A DNA stretch of 64,000 nt from Lachnospiraceae bacterium (lineage in GTDB: Bacteria; Bacillota; Clostridia; Lachnospirales; Lachnospiraceae). Below are positions 43,672-51,353 of the stretch, piece after piece. The position numbers and the translations under genes were made by a program. The notes under the pieces are model-generated. The model saw only the letters and a program-made list of their open reading frames with translations. It had not been told where the DNA came from and did no database searches. Position 1 is the stretch's first letter. Each line of letters opens with the position of its first letter. The DNA lies in NCBI GenBank assembly GCA_030527645.1, contig JAUNAJ010000014.1:1-64000 (forward strand). The letters are read 5' to 3'.

Positions 43672-44721
43672 TTATTCATCCCAAACATTGATATCTTTCA
43701 TAGTCTGGATGTACTCTTCTACGTTGTCGCCGTTAACCAGAGTAGCACCGGAATCGATGTAGCTGTCAATCTCTTTTCCTTCCAGAACATCAACCAGAGC
43801 CTGAATGGTCAGGTATCCCATCTGGTATCCTTCCTGTGCAACAGTCATGTACAGGCCACCGGACTGAACGGACTCAAGTGCGGAACGTGTTCCGTCGAAT
43901 CCACAAACCATGGTATCATTGTAGGACTCCATGCCTGTGTCCTCAATAACCTTTACTGCTGCAAGAGCAATCTCATCACCGATTGCCAGAACACAGTCAA
44001 CACCATCCTGATATTTCTGCATTACACCTTCCATAGCTACTGCAGATTTGTCTGCTGTTGCATCAGTGTACTGAATCTCGATTACTTCTCCGCCGGCTTC
44101 CTCAGCACCTCTGATGTAACCATTCATACGTGCTTCGTGAGTCTCATCACCCTGGATACCTGTCAGAATTACAACAGTTGGAGTCTCGATTCCCTTTGCA
44201 ACAGCTGCCTCAACAGTTGCTTTTCCGCCTTCATAAGCTGCAGTCTCATTACCTGTACCGATGAAGGAGGATTTCTTGTCTGACTCAAAGTCTGTATCGA
44301 ATGCAACGATCGGTTTGTCAGTGTCTGCTACCAGAGTAGCTGCTGTATCAGACATCAGAGGAGCAATTGCTACTGCATCTACAGCATCTGTGCTGAGTGC
44401 GGTCTCGATCATGTTGATCTGCTCATCATACATGGACTGTGCAGTAGGAGATACGAAGTTGATCTCTACATTGCCGTGCTCATCCTGATAAGCCTGCGCA
44501 CCGGCCATAACCTTTTTAAAGTGTGCATCCGTATGTTTTACGATGAAGGAAATGTTGTAAACATCATCAGAGGAGGTCTCTGCTGCACTTGAGGATGCTG
44601 CCTCAGATGCTGCTCCGGAAGATGCTGCCTCAGAGGATGAATCGGAAGAGCTTCCGCATCCTGCCAGCATTCCCATGGTCATAACGCCTGCCATTGTCAT
44701 TGCTAAAATTCTTTTTTTCAT
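43672..44721 (-). CDS. sugar-binding lipoprotein (ribose/inositol-type periplasmic-binding fold)
   Basis: A substrate-binding protein for an ABC importer, anchored outside the cell by a lipid. The signal is KKRILAMTMAGVMTMGMLAGC with the lipobox LAGC at about residues 19-22, followed by a Ser/Ala/Glu linker (SSSEAASSGAAS). The type I binding fold spans about 55-345 with FIVKHTDAHFKKVMAGAQAY, PIVAFDTDF, ILTGIQGDE and VCGFDGT. Start at 44721 (MKKRIL). No permease or ATPase gene is in the window beside it, which is unusual. It has its own terminator, and a promoter/operator layout shared with the dehydrogenase operon, so the two act together. Confidence 0.9.
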   Translation of the reverse strand: MKKRILAMTMAGVMTMGMLAGCGSSSDSSSEAASSGAASEAASSSAAETSSDDVYNISFIVKHTDAHFKKVMAGAQAYQDEHGNVEINFVSPTAQSMYDEQINMIETALSTDAVDAVAIAPLMSDTAATLVADTDKPIVAFDTDFESDKKSSFIGTGNETAAYEGGKATVEAAVAKGIETPTVVILTGIQGDETHEARMNGYIRGAEEAGGEVIEIQYTDATADKSAVAMEGVMQKYQDGVDCVLAIGDEIALAAVKVIEDTGMESYNDTMVCGFDGTRSALESVQSGGLYMTVAQEGYQMGYLTIQALVDVLEGKEIDSYIDSGATLVNGDNVEEYIQTMKDINVWDE

Positions 44722-44799
44722 TTTTCTTTTCCTTTCCTTTTTTTCTGATTCTTTCCGATCAGAATGATTTACCCCATTTTGTTTCGTTATTAGTTTCAC

Positions 44800-44813
44800 G
44801 AGTCCGGTCTCTC
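44800..44813 (-). promoter_or_regulatory. operator, downstream copy, lipoprotein gene
   Basis: GAGTCCGGTCTCTC, one mismatch in the left half relative to the palindrome GAGACCGGTCTC. It lies 74 bp from the promoter-proximal copy, inside the 5' untranslated region. Confidence 0.6.
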
Positions 44814-44873
44814 AAATGATCAAAAAAAATATTTCTCATTTTCCTAAGAGAATTATTATTTCTGCTCCGTTAC

Positions 44874-44887
44874 GATACCGGTCTCTC
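44874..44887 (-). promoter_or_regulatory. operator, promoter-proximal copy, lipoprotein gene
   Basis: GATACCGGTCTCTC, 12 bp beyond the -10 element and so covering the transcription start. The right half GGTCTCT is identical in all four copies in the window. Confidence 0.7.
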
Positions 44888-44899
44888 TTCTATGTCTAT

Positions 44900-44928
44900 A
44901 TAGTAACAGTTCATTCAAAAATTGTCTA
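44900..44928 (-). promoter_or_regulatory. promoter of the lipoprotein gene
   Basis: Minus strand TAGACA (44928-44923), 17-bp spacer, TACTAT (44905-44900) with an extended TGT. It aligns base for base in layout with the promoter at 47482-47510. Confidence 0.75.
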
Positions 44929-45138
44929 CTTGGAATAATTCCCAAATCTGCATTCGGAAATTTATTACATTTGCCAAACCATGTATCCCCGCTGCAAATC
45001 GAACTGCTCCGATCCCGCCCGGACTCCAACTGAAACGGGACAGCAAATTGATATGCTCTGATCTGCACCGGCCAGCTCCATAAAACTATGAGAAACACGC
45101 TTTGCGAGTTTCTCACGTTGTCGCGACAGTCGCCATAT

Positions 45139-45210
45139 GGACATGCAGGCATGTCCGCATGGCTCGTTGTTCGCGCAAAACACAGACAGCCATGCTGGCA
45201 TGGCTGTCTG
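45139..45210. repeat. cluster of perfect hairpins after the isomerase gene
   Basis: GGACATGC/GCATGTCC (45139-45146/45149-45156) and CAGACAGCCATGC with its exact complement (45183-45195/45198-45210) lie in the 370-bp gap between the lipoprotein promoter and the isomerase stop. The rest of the gap (44929-45138, 45211-45299) shows no supported gene. ACGAGCCA...ATGCG words are shared with the element at 42373-42568. The second hairpin may stop the isomerase transcript, though it lacks a T-run. Confidence 0.6.
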
Positions 45211-45299
45211 CGCGCCCGTAATCCGGGACCTTATAGAAAATAATATGGGATAACAAATTTTAGTTCCTGTGTACGGGACTGCAAATCTGCTGCACCGAT

Positions 45300-46265
45300 T
45301 TATCTGCTGATCGTTGCCTTCAACGCATCGATGGATGTCTCAAGACCGGCTTCTACGCTCATGGTCAGATCCTCCATCTCAAGAGAAACATAGCCGTCAT
45401 AGCCCATCATATGGCATACAGAGAAGAATTCCTTCCACCATTTCAGATTACGGCCGCAGCCTACTGCTACATAGTTCCAGGTACGCTCTTTTGAGCACTC
45501 TACCGGCAGATTCTCCAGCAGTCCGTCGATATCAACGTTGTACTGTTCCGGACGGGCATCCTTTCCGTGTACATAGAAGATCTTGTCACCCAGTGCACGG
45601 GCAGCTGCGATGGGCTCTGCTCCCTGGATCATCAGGTGAGAGGGATCCAGATTCAGTCCGAGAACATCGGAATCTGGTCCAACAACCTCACAGAGTTTAT
45701 TAAATGTACGAACATTATGAACCAGCGCACCGGGGAACTCCTCGATCGCGATCTTCTTCACGCCGTTCTCCTTGGCGATCTTACAGGTCTCCCTCCACCA
45801 CTCGGCAGCAACCTCCCACTGGTATTTTACACCTTCAGCCATGTAGTTGAAGCCGTCATACTCCGGCCAGGAGATGGTTGATACAAACCAGTTCGGAGTC
45901 TTGTCTCCGGGAGCTCCTGCAGGAAGTCCGGACATGGTTACGACTGTATCAACACCAAGCTTACCTGCCAGCACGAAGGTATCACGCATGGTCTTGCTGT
46001 GTGCATGTCCCATTGGAGTATCGATCAGCGGGTTTCCGGAGCAGTTCAGAGCAGAGATTGCCAGACCTCTTTTATCGATCTCAGCCTTAAATGCCTCGCG
46101 TTTTGCATCATCCTTGATCAGCTCCTCAGCAGAAGGGATGAAATTGCAGCCACCCCAGCCGCCAGCTGTCATCTCGATGGCATCCAGACCGTAAGCAGCT
46201 ACCTTGTCCAGCATCTCTGTAAAAGGGATCTTACCGAATACATCGGTACAGATAGAAAGTTTCAT
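45300..46265 (-). CDS. sugar phosphate isomerase/epimerase-like TIM-barrel protein
   Basis: A 321-residue AP-endonuclease-2-type TIM barrel, the fold of IolE, IolI and sugar isomerases. Metal-site features: GLDAIEM at strand 2, IAIEEFPG (Glu), GLNLDPSHL (Asp/His), YVHGKDA (His) and YVSLEMED (Glu). GGAGGAACC precedes the ATG. It follows the Gfo/Idh dehydrogenase by 17 bp and is co-transcribed with it. Such pairs act in inositol catabolism and in oxidation-based opening of glycosides; which applies here is unknown. Confidence 0.88.
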   Translation of the reverse strand: MKLSICTDVFGKIPFTEMLDKVAAYGLDAIEMTAGGWGGCNFIPSAEELIKDDAKREAFKAEIDKRGLAISALNCSGNPLIDTPMGHAHSKTMRDTFVLAGKLGVDTVVTMSGLPAGAPGDKTPNWFVSTISWPEYDGFNYMAEGVKYQWEVAAEWWRETCKIAKENGVKKIAIEEFPGALVHNVRTFNKLCEVVGPDSDVLGLNLDPSHLMIQGAEPIAAARALGDKIFYVHGKDARPEQYNVDIDGLLENLPVECSKERTWNYVAVGCGRNLKWWKEFFSVCHMMGYDGYVSLEMEDLTMSVEAGLETSIDALKATISR

Positions 46266-46282
46266 TGTGGTTCCTCCTCTTT

Positions 46283-47293
46283 TTACTTTTTATAGAAATC
46301 AGGCATCTCGTCGTAAACAACCGGCTGAATGGTCTGTGTCTCACGGGCAAGTGATGCAGCAGCGGCTGCCACCTGACAGCAATAGCCGTCCCATGCATTC
46401 GGCCCGTCTACATAGCCTGCTTTAGAAGCATTGATCCATGTCTGGATCTCTGTATCATAAGCTGCTCCGAAGCGCTCTGCATAGTCTGCATGCTCCTTAC
46501 GGAAGGATTTTGTTCCGGCACTTACCTGGATATATCCCGGCTGCGGCATATTCAGAATCGCATCCTCGCATACGATCTCGCATTTGATCTCATAGGCATT
46601 GTGAGTGTTTACAAAGGATTCTACATCAATACGAACACCGGATTTTGTTGTCAGGATCATGATCTGCGGATCCTGCACGCCATCCAGGCCCTTTGTAGTA
46701 CATTTTCCGTAACGAACCTCAGCAGTAGCATAATCCTCTCCAAGCAGCCAGCGCAGGGTATCGATCTCATGAACCATGGAGTTCTCTACTGCAGAGCTGT
46801 TGTCCCATCCGGAGACAACGTCAGGGTTCCTGTGTGCACAGTGAAGAAGAAGTGCTTCTCCGTACTGCTTGCTGTCCAGTGCCTCCTTCAGCTGAAGATA
46901 TCCATAATCGTATCTTCTCATGAAGCCAACCTGAACCAGCTGTTTTCCGCCGGCGATCTCAGCCTCAACAATTCGCTTGCAGGCATCAGCCTTTGGAGCC
47001 AGCGGTTTCTCACAGAAAACATATTTGCCTTCCTTGATGGAAGCCATTACATATTCCTCGTGATAAGGATCTGCTGTTGTACACATAACGGCATCGATTT
47101 CAGGATCCCGGATCATATCGATAGGATTCTCATATCCCTTAATTCCATACTTCTCTGCAACGGACAGTCCGAATGCAGCTGCCGGATCTGCACAGGCAAC
47201 AACCTTTCCTCCCTGCAGTCTGCTGTTGATTCTCTCGATATGTGTCCGTCCGATTCCACCTGTTCCTACCAGTCCGATTCTCAGTTCGCTCAT
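46283..47293 (-). CDS. Gfo/Idh/MocA oxidoreductase, inositol 2-dehydrogenase-like
   Basis: An NAD(P)-dependent sugar or inositol dehydrogenase, 336 residues. The Rossmann loop is in LRIGLVGTGGIGRTH at the N-terminus, the catalytic lysine in FCEKPLAP near residue 95, and GFMRRYDYGY plus MVHEIDTLRWLLG match IolG-type enzymes. Start at 47293 (MSELRIG), with GGAG six bases away. First gene of the two-gene operon with the TIM-barrel protein. The operator pair and promoter upstream are shared in design with the lipoprotein gene, pointing to one catabolic pathway for an imported polyol or sugar. Confidence 0.9.
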   Translation of the reverse strand: MSELRIGLVGTGGIGRTHIERINSRLQGGKVVACADPAAAFGLSVAEKYGIKGYENPIDMIRDPEIDAVMCTTADPYHEEYVMASIKEGKYVFCEKPLAPKADACKRIVEAEIAGGKQLVQVGFMRRYDYGYLQLKEALDSKQYGEALLLHCAHRNPDVVSGWDNSSAVENSMVHEIDTLRWLLGEDYATAEVRYGKCTTKGLDGVQDPQIMILTTKSGVRIDVESFVNTHNAYEIKCEIVCEDAILNMPQPGYIQVSAGTKSFRKEHADYAERFGAAYDTEIQTWINASKAGYVDGPNAWDGYCCQVAAAAASLARETQTIQPVVYDEMPDFYKK

Positions 47294-47394
47294 TCTGTTC
47301 TCCTTTTCTGAAGCAGTGCTTCTTCTGTAATTATGATCTGTTACAACTGTCACTGGTTCATTCGTAATCCCACATTATTCATTTCCCAGTTTGA

Positions 47395-47406
47395 GAGACC
47401 GGTCTC
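47395..47406 (-). promoter_or_regulatory. operator, downstream copy, dehydrogenase operon
   Basis: A perfect palindrome GAGACCGGTCTC (14 bp when the flanking A and T are included). A central CG in a short palindrome is typical of LacI-family operators. Confidence 0.75.
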
Positions 47407-47458
47407 TTTACGTCGCAAAAAAATTTGCCTTATTCACGAAAATTCGAACTCGCGTAAC

Positions 47459-47470
47459 GAGACCGGTCTC
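47459..47470 (-). promoter_or_regulatory. operator, promoter-proximal copy, dehydrogenase operon
   Basis: Identical perfect palindrome, 11 bp beyond the -10 element and 64 bp from the other copy. Two spaced copies allow cooperative or looped repression. Confidence 0.8.
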
Positions 47471-47481
47471 TTTATGTATTT

Positions 47482-47510
47482 ATAATAACAAATCCTGTAT
47501 TTTATGTCTA
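47482..47510 (-). promoter_or_regulatory. promoter of the dehydrogenase-isomerase operon
   Basis: Minus strand TAGACA (47510-47505), 17-bp spacer, TATTAT (47487-47482) with extended TGT. Upstream TTCCAA also matches the lipoprotein promoter. Confidence 0.75.
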
Positions 47511-47671
47511 TTGGAAATAATATACAAAAAATACGCTTCAAAATTGTTGTTCCTGTTCACGGGAACGCAGTTCTGATCAGTTGGCGGAAATCGAGTACGG
47601 TCAGCACCTCCCGGGAGAGCAGTCAGCACCTTCCGGCTGCTCTACCGGAAGGCAGGAACACCGCTTCTGCT

Positions 47672-47750
47672 GCAAAGTAAAAGAACGTCCACCGGACGTT
47701 CTCTTTGCATGCATGGCAGCAAAAGCCCCGCCGCAAAAGCGGCGGGGGCT
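47672..47750 (-). terminator. double hairpin terminator of the mannitol operon
   Basis: AGCCCCGCCGC (47724-47734) pairs with 47739-47750 around AAAA, followed on the minus strand by TTTTGCTGCC; 15 bp further is a hairpin with AGAACGTCC/GGACGTTCT arms (47672-47708). The remaining gap 47511-47671 holds a CCTTCCGG/CCGGAAGG stem near 47630-47653 and no gene. Confidence 0.75.
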
Positions 47751-47811
47751 CCCGAATCTGCGGTTCCTTTCGGAATGCAGATTTTATGATTCAGTTTTGA
47801 TCAGACCGGAA

Positions 47812-48057
47812 TCAGATGTTCTCCTCAAGAACCTTCTTGAATGCTTCAGCTGCTGCATCATCATCGCAGGAAACGGTGATTGTCTCGCCGCATTTTACTC
47901 CAAGTCCCATCAGAGCAAAGAGCTTTTTAGCCTCGATGGTTTTGTCGCCCTTTGTGATTTTGATCGGCACGCCTGCTGCCTTTGCTGCTGCAACGATTAC
48001 GCCAGCCGGACGAGCGTGGATACCCTCAGCATCTTTTACAGTGTACTCAAATGTCAT
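47812..48057 (-). CDS. HPr-family phosphocarrier protein (Ser46 replaced by Lys)
   Basis: An 81-residue HPr-fold PTS phosphocarrier passing phosphate from EI to EIIA. The active His is in GIHARPAG (residue 14). At the regulatory site, where Gram-positive HPr has a serine phosphorylated by HPr kinase, it reads IEAKKLFALMGLG, so Lys replaces Ser46. Start at 48057 with GGAGG eight bases upstream. Last gene of the mannitol operon, 5 bp after a second HPr-like gene. It likely supplies the mannitol PTS while escaping HPr-kinase control (inference). Confidence 0.9.
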   Translation of the reverse strand: MTFEYTVKDAEGIHARPAGVIVAAAKAAGVPIKITKGDKTIEAKKLFALMGLGVKCGETITVSCDDDAAAEAFKKVLEENI

Positions 48058-48062
48058 AGTTG

Positions 48063-48326
48063 CTACCTCCAATACATGTTTTTGATAATATATTCGATTT
48101 CAGACATTGCGTCCCGCTCATCAGAGCCTTCGGTCACAATCTCCAATATCCCAGTAGAGGGAACCCGGATCTTCATTACAGAAAGGAACTTTTTACAGTC
48201 TGCAAAGACCCCTTCTCCTTCTATACAGATCATGGATTCAAACTTCTGTGCAGCCTCTGCGATCAAAGCTGCCGGCCGTGCGTGAAACCGGGCGGTTTCA
48301 TCAAGAATGATCTCTGCTCTTAACAT
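48063..48326 (-). CDS. second HPr-like protein (Ser46 replaced by Lys)
   Basis: An 87-residue HPr-fold protein. The His is kept in RFHARPAALI (residue 15), but the loop differs from true HPr: CKKFLSVMKIRVPS has Lys at the Ser46 position and lacks the usual MGLGV/MSLGV. Its ATG overlaps the mtlD stop by 7 bp (ATGTTAA), so translation is coupled. It is only distantly similar to the HPr downstream. It could be a phosphoacceptor or a regulator of MtlR rather than a general carrier. Confidence 0.85.
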   Translation of the reverse strand: MLRAEIILDETARFHARPAALIAEAAQKFESMICIEGEGVFADCKKFLSVMKIRVPSTGILEIVTEGSDERDAMSEIEYIIKNMYWR

Positions 48327-49456
48327 CCGTATGCTTCAGCTACCTGACTGAGGATCGCTTCATCCTCCACACCGGACAGCTCTTTGAAGGCTTCTTTCGC
48401 ACCCTTCTCGGCAACAAGAGCCTGCACCTCAACGCTCTGAGGATCCTCCGGATTGTTGTAATGGAGGGCTGCACCGATACCAACGATCAGCTTGTCTACA
48501 GGGAAGCCGTAGCCGGCTGCTGTCATAGTCGGTTTTACGAGACGATCCGTTGCACTGAGCTTTCTCTTTGGCTCACGTCCTACACGGGTGCACTCATCCA
48601 CAAGATACGGATTCTTGAATCGTTTGATGATCTTCTCGATGTAGGCTGCATGTGCCTCTGCATCGAAGGAATGCTTCTTCACAAGACCTGCTCCGGACTG
48701 CTCCATTGCCTCGTGAACGATTGCATAGATCTCCGGATCCTCAATGGATTCCTTAATGGTCTTATAACCCTTCTGCACACCAAGATATGCAGTAATGCAG
48801 TGTCCTGTATTCAGGGTGAACAGCTTTCTCTCAATGTATGCCTCCAGATTATCTGCCAGGTTCATTCCTTCGATCTGAGGGATCTCACCCTTGAAGGAAG
48901 CCTTCTCCACGTTCCACTCATAGTAGCTCTCCACTACTACATCTGTAGGAATCTCATTTCTTACAGGAGGAACGATACGGTCAACGGAGCAATCCGGGAA
49001 TCCCACATAGGAATCACAGTACGCCTTTTCCTCATCATTCAGAAGCGCATATACATGCTCCTTCAGCTGAGAGGATGCACGGATCGCATTCTCGCAGGCA
49101 ATAATATTCAGTGCCTCCTTTGAACCGTTGGCAATACGTTTTTTAATACCATCAGCGATTGTAGGGGCGATTCTCGGAAGGATCACAAGACCGACTGCTG
49201 TGGTAAGCACCTCAGCGGCAGCGATCTCATCGATGATCTCAGTTCCGGTGGACAGGACACCTGTTACATTCTCGATGCGGTAATCCTTCTTATCCACATC
49301 CATAATGTGTACGGTATATGCCTGATCCTCTGCAAGACGATTGATGATCATCTCATTCACATCTGCAAAAACAACCTTGTAATCTGCCTGAGCCAGAAGC
49401 ATACCGATAAATCCGCGGCCGATATTGCCGGCTCCAAACATAATAGCAGTTTTCAT
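48320..49456 (-). CDS. mtlD: mannitol-1-phosphate 5-dehydrogenase
   Basis: Oxidises mannitol-1-phosphate to fructose-6-phosphate with NAD+. The 378 residues have MFGAGNIGRGFIGMLL at the N-terminus for NAD binding, FPDCSVDRIVPP, and LNTGHCITAYLG with the catalytic-site residues. 24 bp follow mtlA. The product feeds glycolysis directly, alongside the fructokinase product. Confidence 0.95.
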   Translation of the reverse strand: MKTAIMFGAGNIGRGFIGMLLAQADYKVVFADVNEMIINRLAEDQAYTVHIMDVDKKDYRIENVTGVLSTGTEIIDEIAAAEVLTTAVGLVILPRIAPTIADGIKKRIANGSKEALNIIACENAIRASSQLKEHVYALLNDEEKAYCDSYVGFPDCSVDRIVPPVRNEIPTDVVVESYYEWNVEKASFKGEIPQIEGMNLADNLEAYIERKLFTLNTGHCITAYLGVQKGYKTIKESIEDPEIYAIVHEAMEQSGAGLVKKHSFDAEAHAAYIEKIIKRFKNPYLVDECTRVGREPKRKLSATDRLVKPTMTAAGYGFPVDKLIVGIGAALHYNNPEDPQSVEVQALVAEKGAKEAFKELSGVEDEAILSQVAEAYGC

Positions 49457-49480
49457 ATTCTTACGCCTTTCTATATTGTA

Positions 49481-51337
49481 TCACTGAAGATGCTTCAGCA
49501 CAACCTCGGGATCCTTTGCAGTCAGTAAATCGTTCATTACATCCTCATCCTCAAGGGCGGTACAGATGTTAGCCAGGATATCCAGATGCTCATCGCCTAC
49601 ACCGGCAATACCGAATACAAGGTTAGCCTTCTCATCACCGAACGGCACACCGTCCGGATACTGAAGAACAACGATACCGGATTTTTTCACAGTTCCCTTT
49701 GCCTGTGAGGTTCCGTGAGGAATTGCGATTCCCATTCCCATATAGGTGGTTGCCAGCTTCTCACGCTCAAGCATAGCCGGAATATAGGACTCATCCGCAT
49801 AACCAAGGGATACAAGAAGCTCACCGGCTGCCTTGATTGCCTCTTCCTTTGTGGCTGCCTTCTGACCCAGTTTTACGCCTTCTTTTTTCAGAAGATCCTT
49901 GTTTGCTGTTTTTTTCACTTCCTCAACTGCCGGAGCTGCTGCAGGAGCCTCAGCTTTTGCAGTTACCTGCTCAAACAGTCCGTCCAGTGCCGGATCTGCC
50001 AGGAAGTTTCCGATTGTTACCAGCTGTGCCTGCGGTGCAGATTTACGTGCACGGTCAGCCAGGATTGTCTGCACTACAGCAATATCGCAGTTTGCAGGAA
50101 TGTTGTCTACAGAAGTATTGATGACAGTGATGTCAGGGCGGATCTGTTTGATTCTGTTGCGGAATTTTGTAGCTCCCATTGCGGAGGATCCCATTCCTGC
50201 GTCACAGGCAAATACGATCAGATTCACTGCATCGCTTGCTTTTTTCTCGCCTGCATCCACGGTGATGCCCTTGGACTCTGCCTTCATGGCATCCTTCTTA
50301 GCCTGTGCCTCTTCCAGACTCTTGTCTCCGGACATCTTAACAATCGGAGCAGCGATCAGGAAGGAGATTGCTGTTGCAATCAGAACACCGATGATTGCCA
50401 TTACAGTTCCCATTCCCTTCTCAGTCATGGAGAGGAATGCAATAATGGATCCCGGAGATGCCGGTCCAACAAGACCTGTATTAGTAATAGAATAGAAGAA
50501 AATAGCTGCAATATTACCAACGATCGGAGCGATGATAATGATCGGGTTCATAAGAATGTACGGGAAGTAGATCTCATGAATACCACCCAGGAAGTGAATG
50601 ATCACAGCACCCGGTGCAGAGCTCTTCGTTGCTTTATCCTTGCTGAATGCCCAGTATGCAAGCAGAACACCAAGTCCCGGTCCCGGGTTTGTCTCCAGCA
50701 TGTACATAATGGATTTTCCAGCCTCCTGTGCCTGTACGGAAGCGATCGGTGTAAAGATACCATGATTGATCGCATTGTTCAGGAACAGTACCTTTGCAGG
50801 CTCAATAAAGATTGCAGAGAACGGAAGCAGGTTATTGTTAACAAGAACATTTACACCGGCAGTCAGGACAGCCAGTACAGCCGCCATGAAAGGTCCGATG
50901 AGGTAATAGCCAATGATTACAAGGATCAGACCGATGATACCAACGGAGAAGTTGTTGATCAGCATCTCGAAGCCGGCCGGCATATGGCCGTCCATCGCCT
51001 GATCAAATTTTTTGATCACGAAGCCGCCGAGAGGACCCATCACCATGGCACCCATCAGCATCGGGTAATCCGGTGCACCAACAATTACACCGACTACAGC
51101 AATGGCACCGGTAACGGCACCGCGGTCGCCGCCTACTAGCTTACCGCCTGTATATCCGATCAGCAGCGGAAGCAGATAGTTCAGCATTGGTGAAACAAGT
51201 GTTGCCAGTCTCTCGTTTGGAATCCATCCTGATGCGATGAATAATGCGGTAATGAAGCCCCATGCAATGAACGCACCGATATTCGGCATAACCATTGCGC
51301 TGAGGAACTTACCAAATCTCTGAATACCGTTTTTCAT
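49481..51337 (-). CDS. mtlA: PTS mannitol transporter subunit IICBA
   Basis: Imports and phosphorylates mannitol. A 618-residue fusion: EIIC membrane domain at about 1-345 with the conserved GGIHEIYFPYIL loop, EIIB at about 370-455 with the phospho-Cys in VFACDAGMGSSAMG, an Ala/Pro/Glu linker (AEAPAAAPAVEEVKK), and EIIA at about 480-618 with the phospho-His in GIAIPHGTSQ. The CBA fusion is the E. coli-type layout; many Firmicutes encode EIIA separately as MtlF. GGAGGG lies 11 bases upstream. 16 bp after mtlR. Confidence 0.95.
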   Translation of the reverse strand: MKNGIQRFGKFLSAMVMPNIGAFIAWGFITALFIASGWIPNERLATLVSPMLNYLLPLLIGYTGGKLVGGDRGAVTGAIAVVGVIVGAPDYPMLMGAMVMGPLGGFVIKKFDQAMDGHMPAGFEMLINNFSVGIIGLILVIIGYYLIGPFMAAVLAVLTAGVNVLVNNNLLPFSAIFIEPAKVLFLNNAINHGIFTPIASVQAQEAGKSIMYMLETNPGPGLGVLLAYWAFSKDKATKSSAPGAVIIHFLGGIHEIYFPYILMNPIIIIAPIVGNIAAIFFYSITNTGLVGPASPGSIIAFLSMTEKGMGTVMAIIGVLIATAISFLIAAPIVKMSGDKSLEEAQAKKDAMKAESKGITVDAGEKKASDAVNLIVFACDAGMGSSAMGATKFRNRIKQIRPDITVINTSVDNIPANCDIAVVQTILADRARKSAPQAQLVTIGNFLADPALDGLFEQVTAKAEAPAAAPAVEEVKKTANKDLLKKEGVKLGQKAATKEEAIKAAGELLVSLGYADESYIPAMLEREKLATTYMGMGIAIPHGTSQAKGTVKKSGIVVLQYPDGVPFGDEKANLVFGIAGVGDEHLDILANICTALEDEDVMNDLLTAKDPEVVLKHLQ

Positions 51338-51353
51338 AACTCTTAAGCCCTCC

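Noticed and set aside
44965-45201. Minus-strand frame of 78 codons in the hairpin-rich gap
   Set aside because: It spans two palindromes and the lipoprotein-proximal gap, has no ribosome binding site, and is better explained as repeat sequence.
49715-51139. Plus-strand frame of 474 codons across mtlA
   Set aside because: Shadow frame with very high Cys and Ser; mtlA on the other strand is certain.
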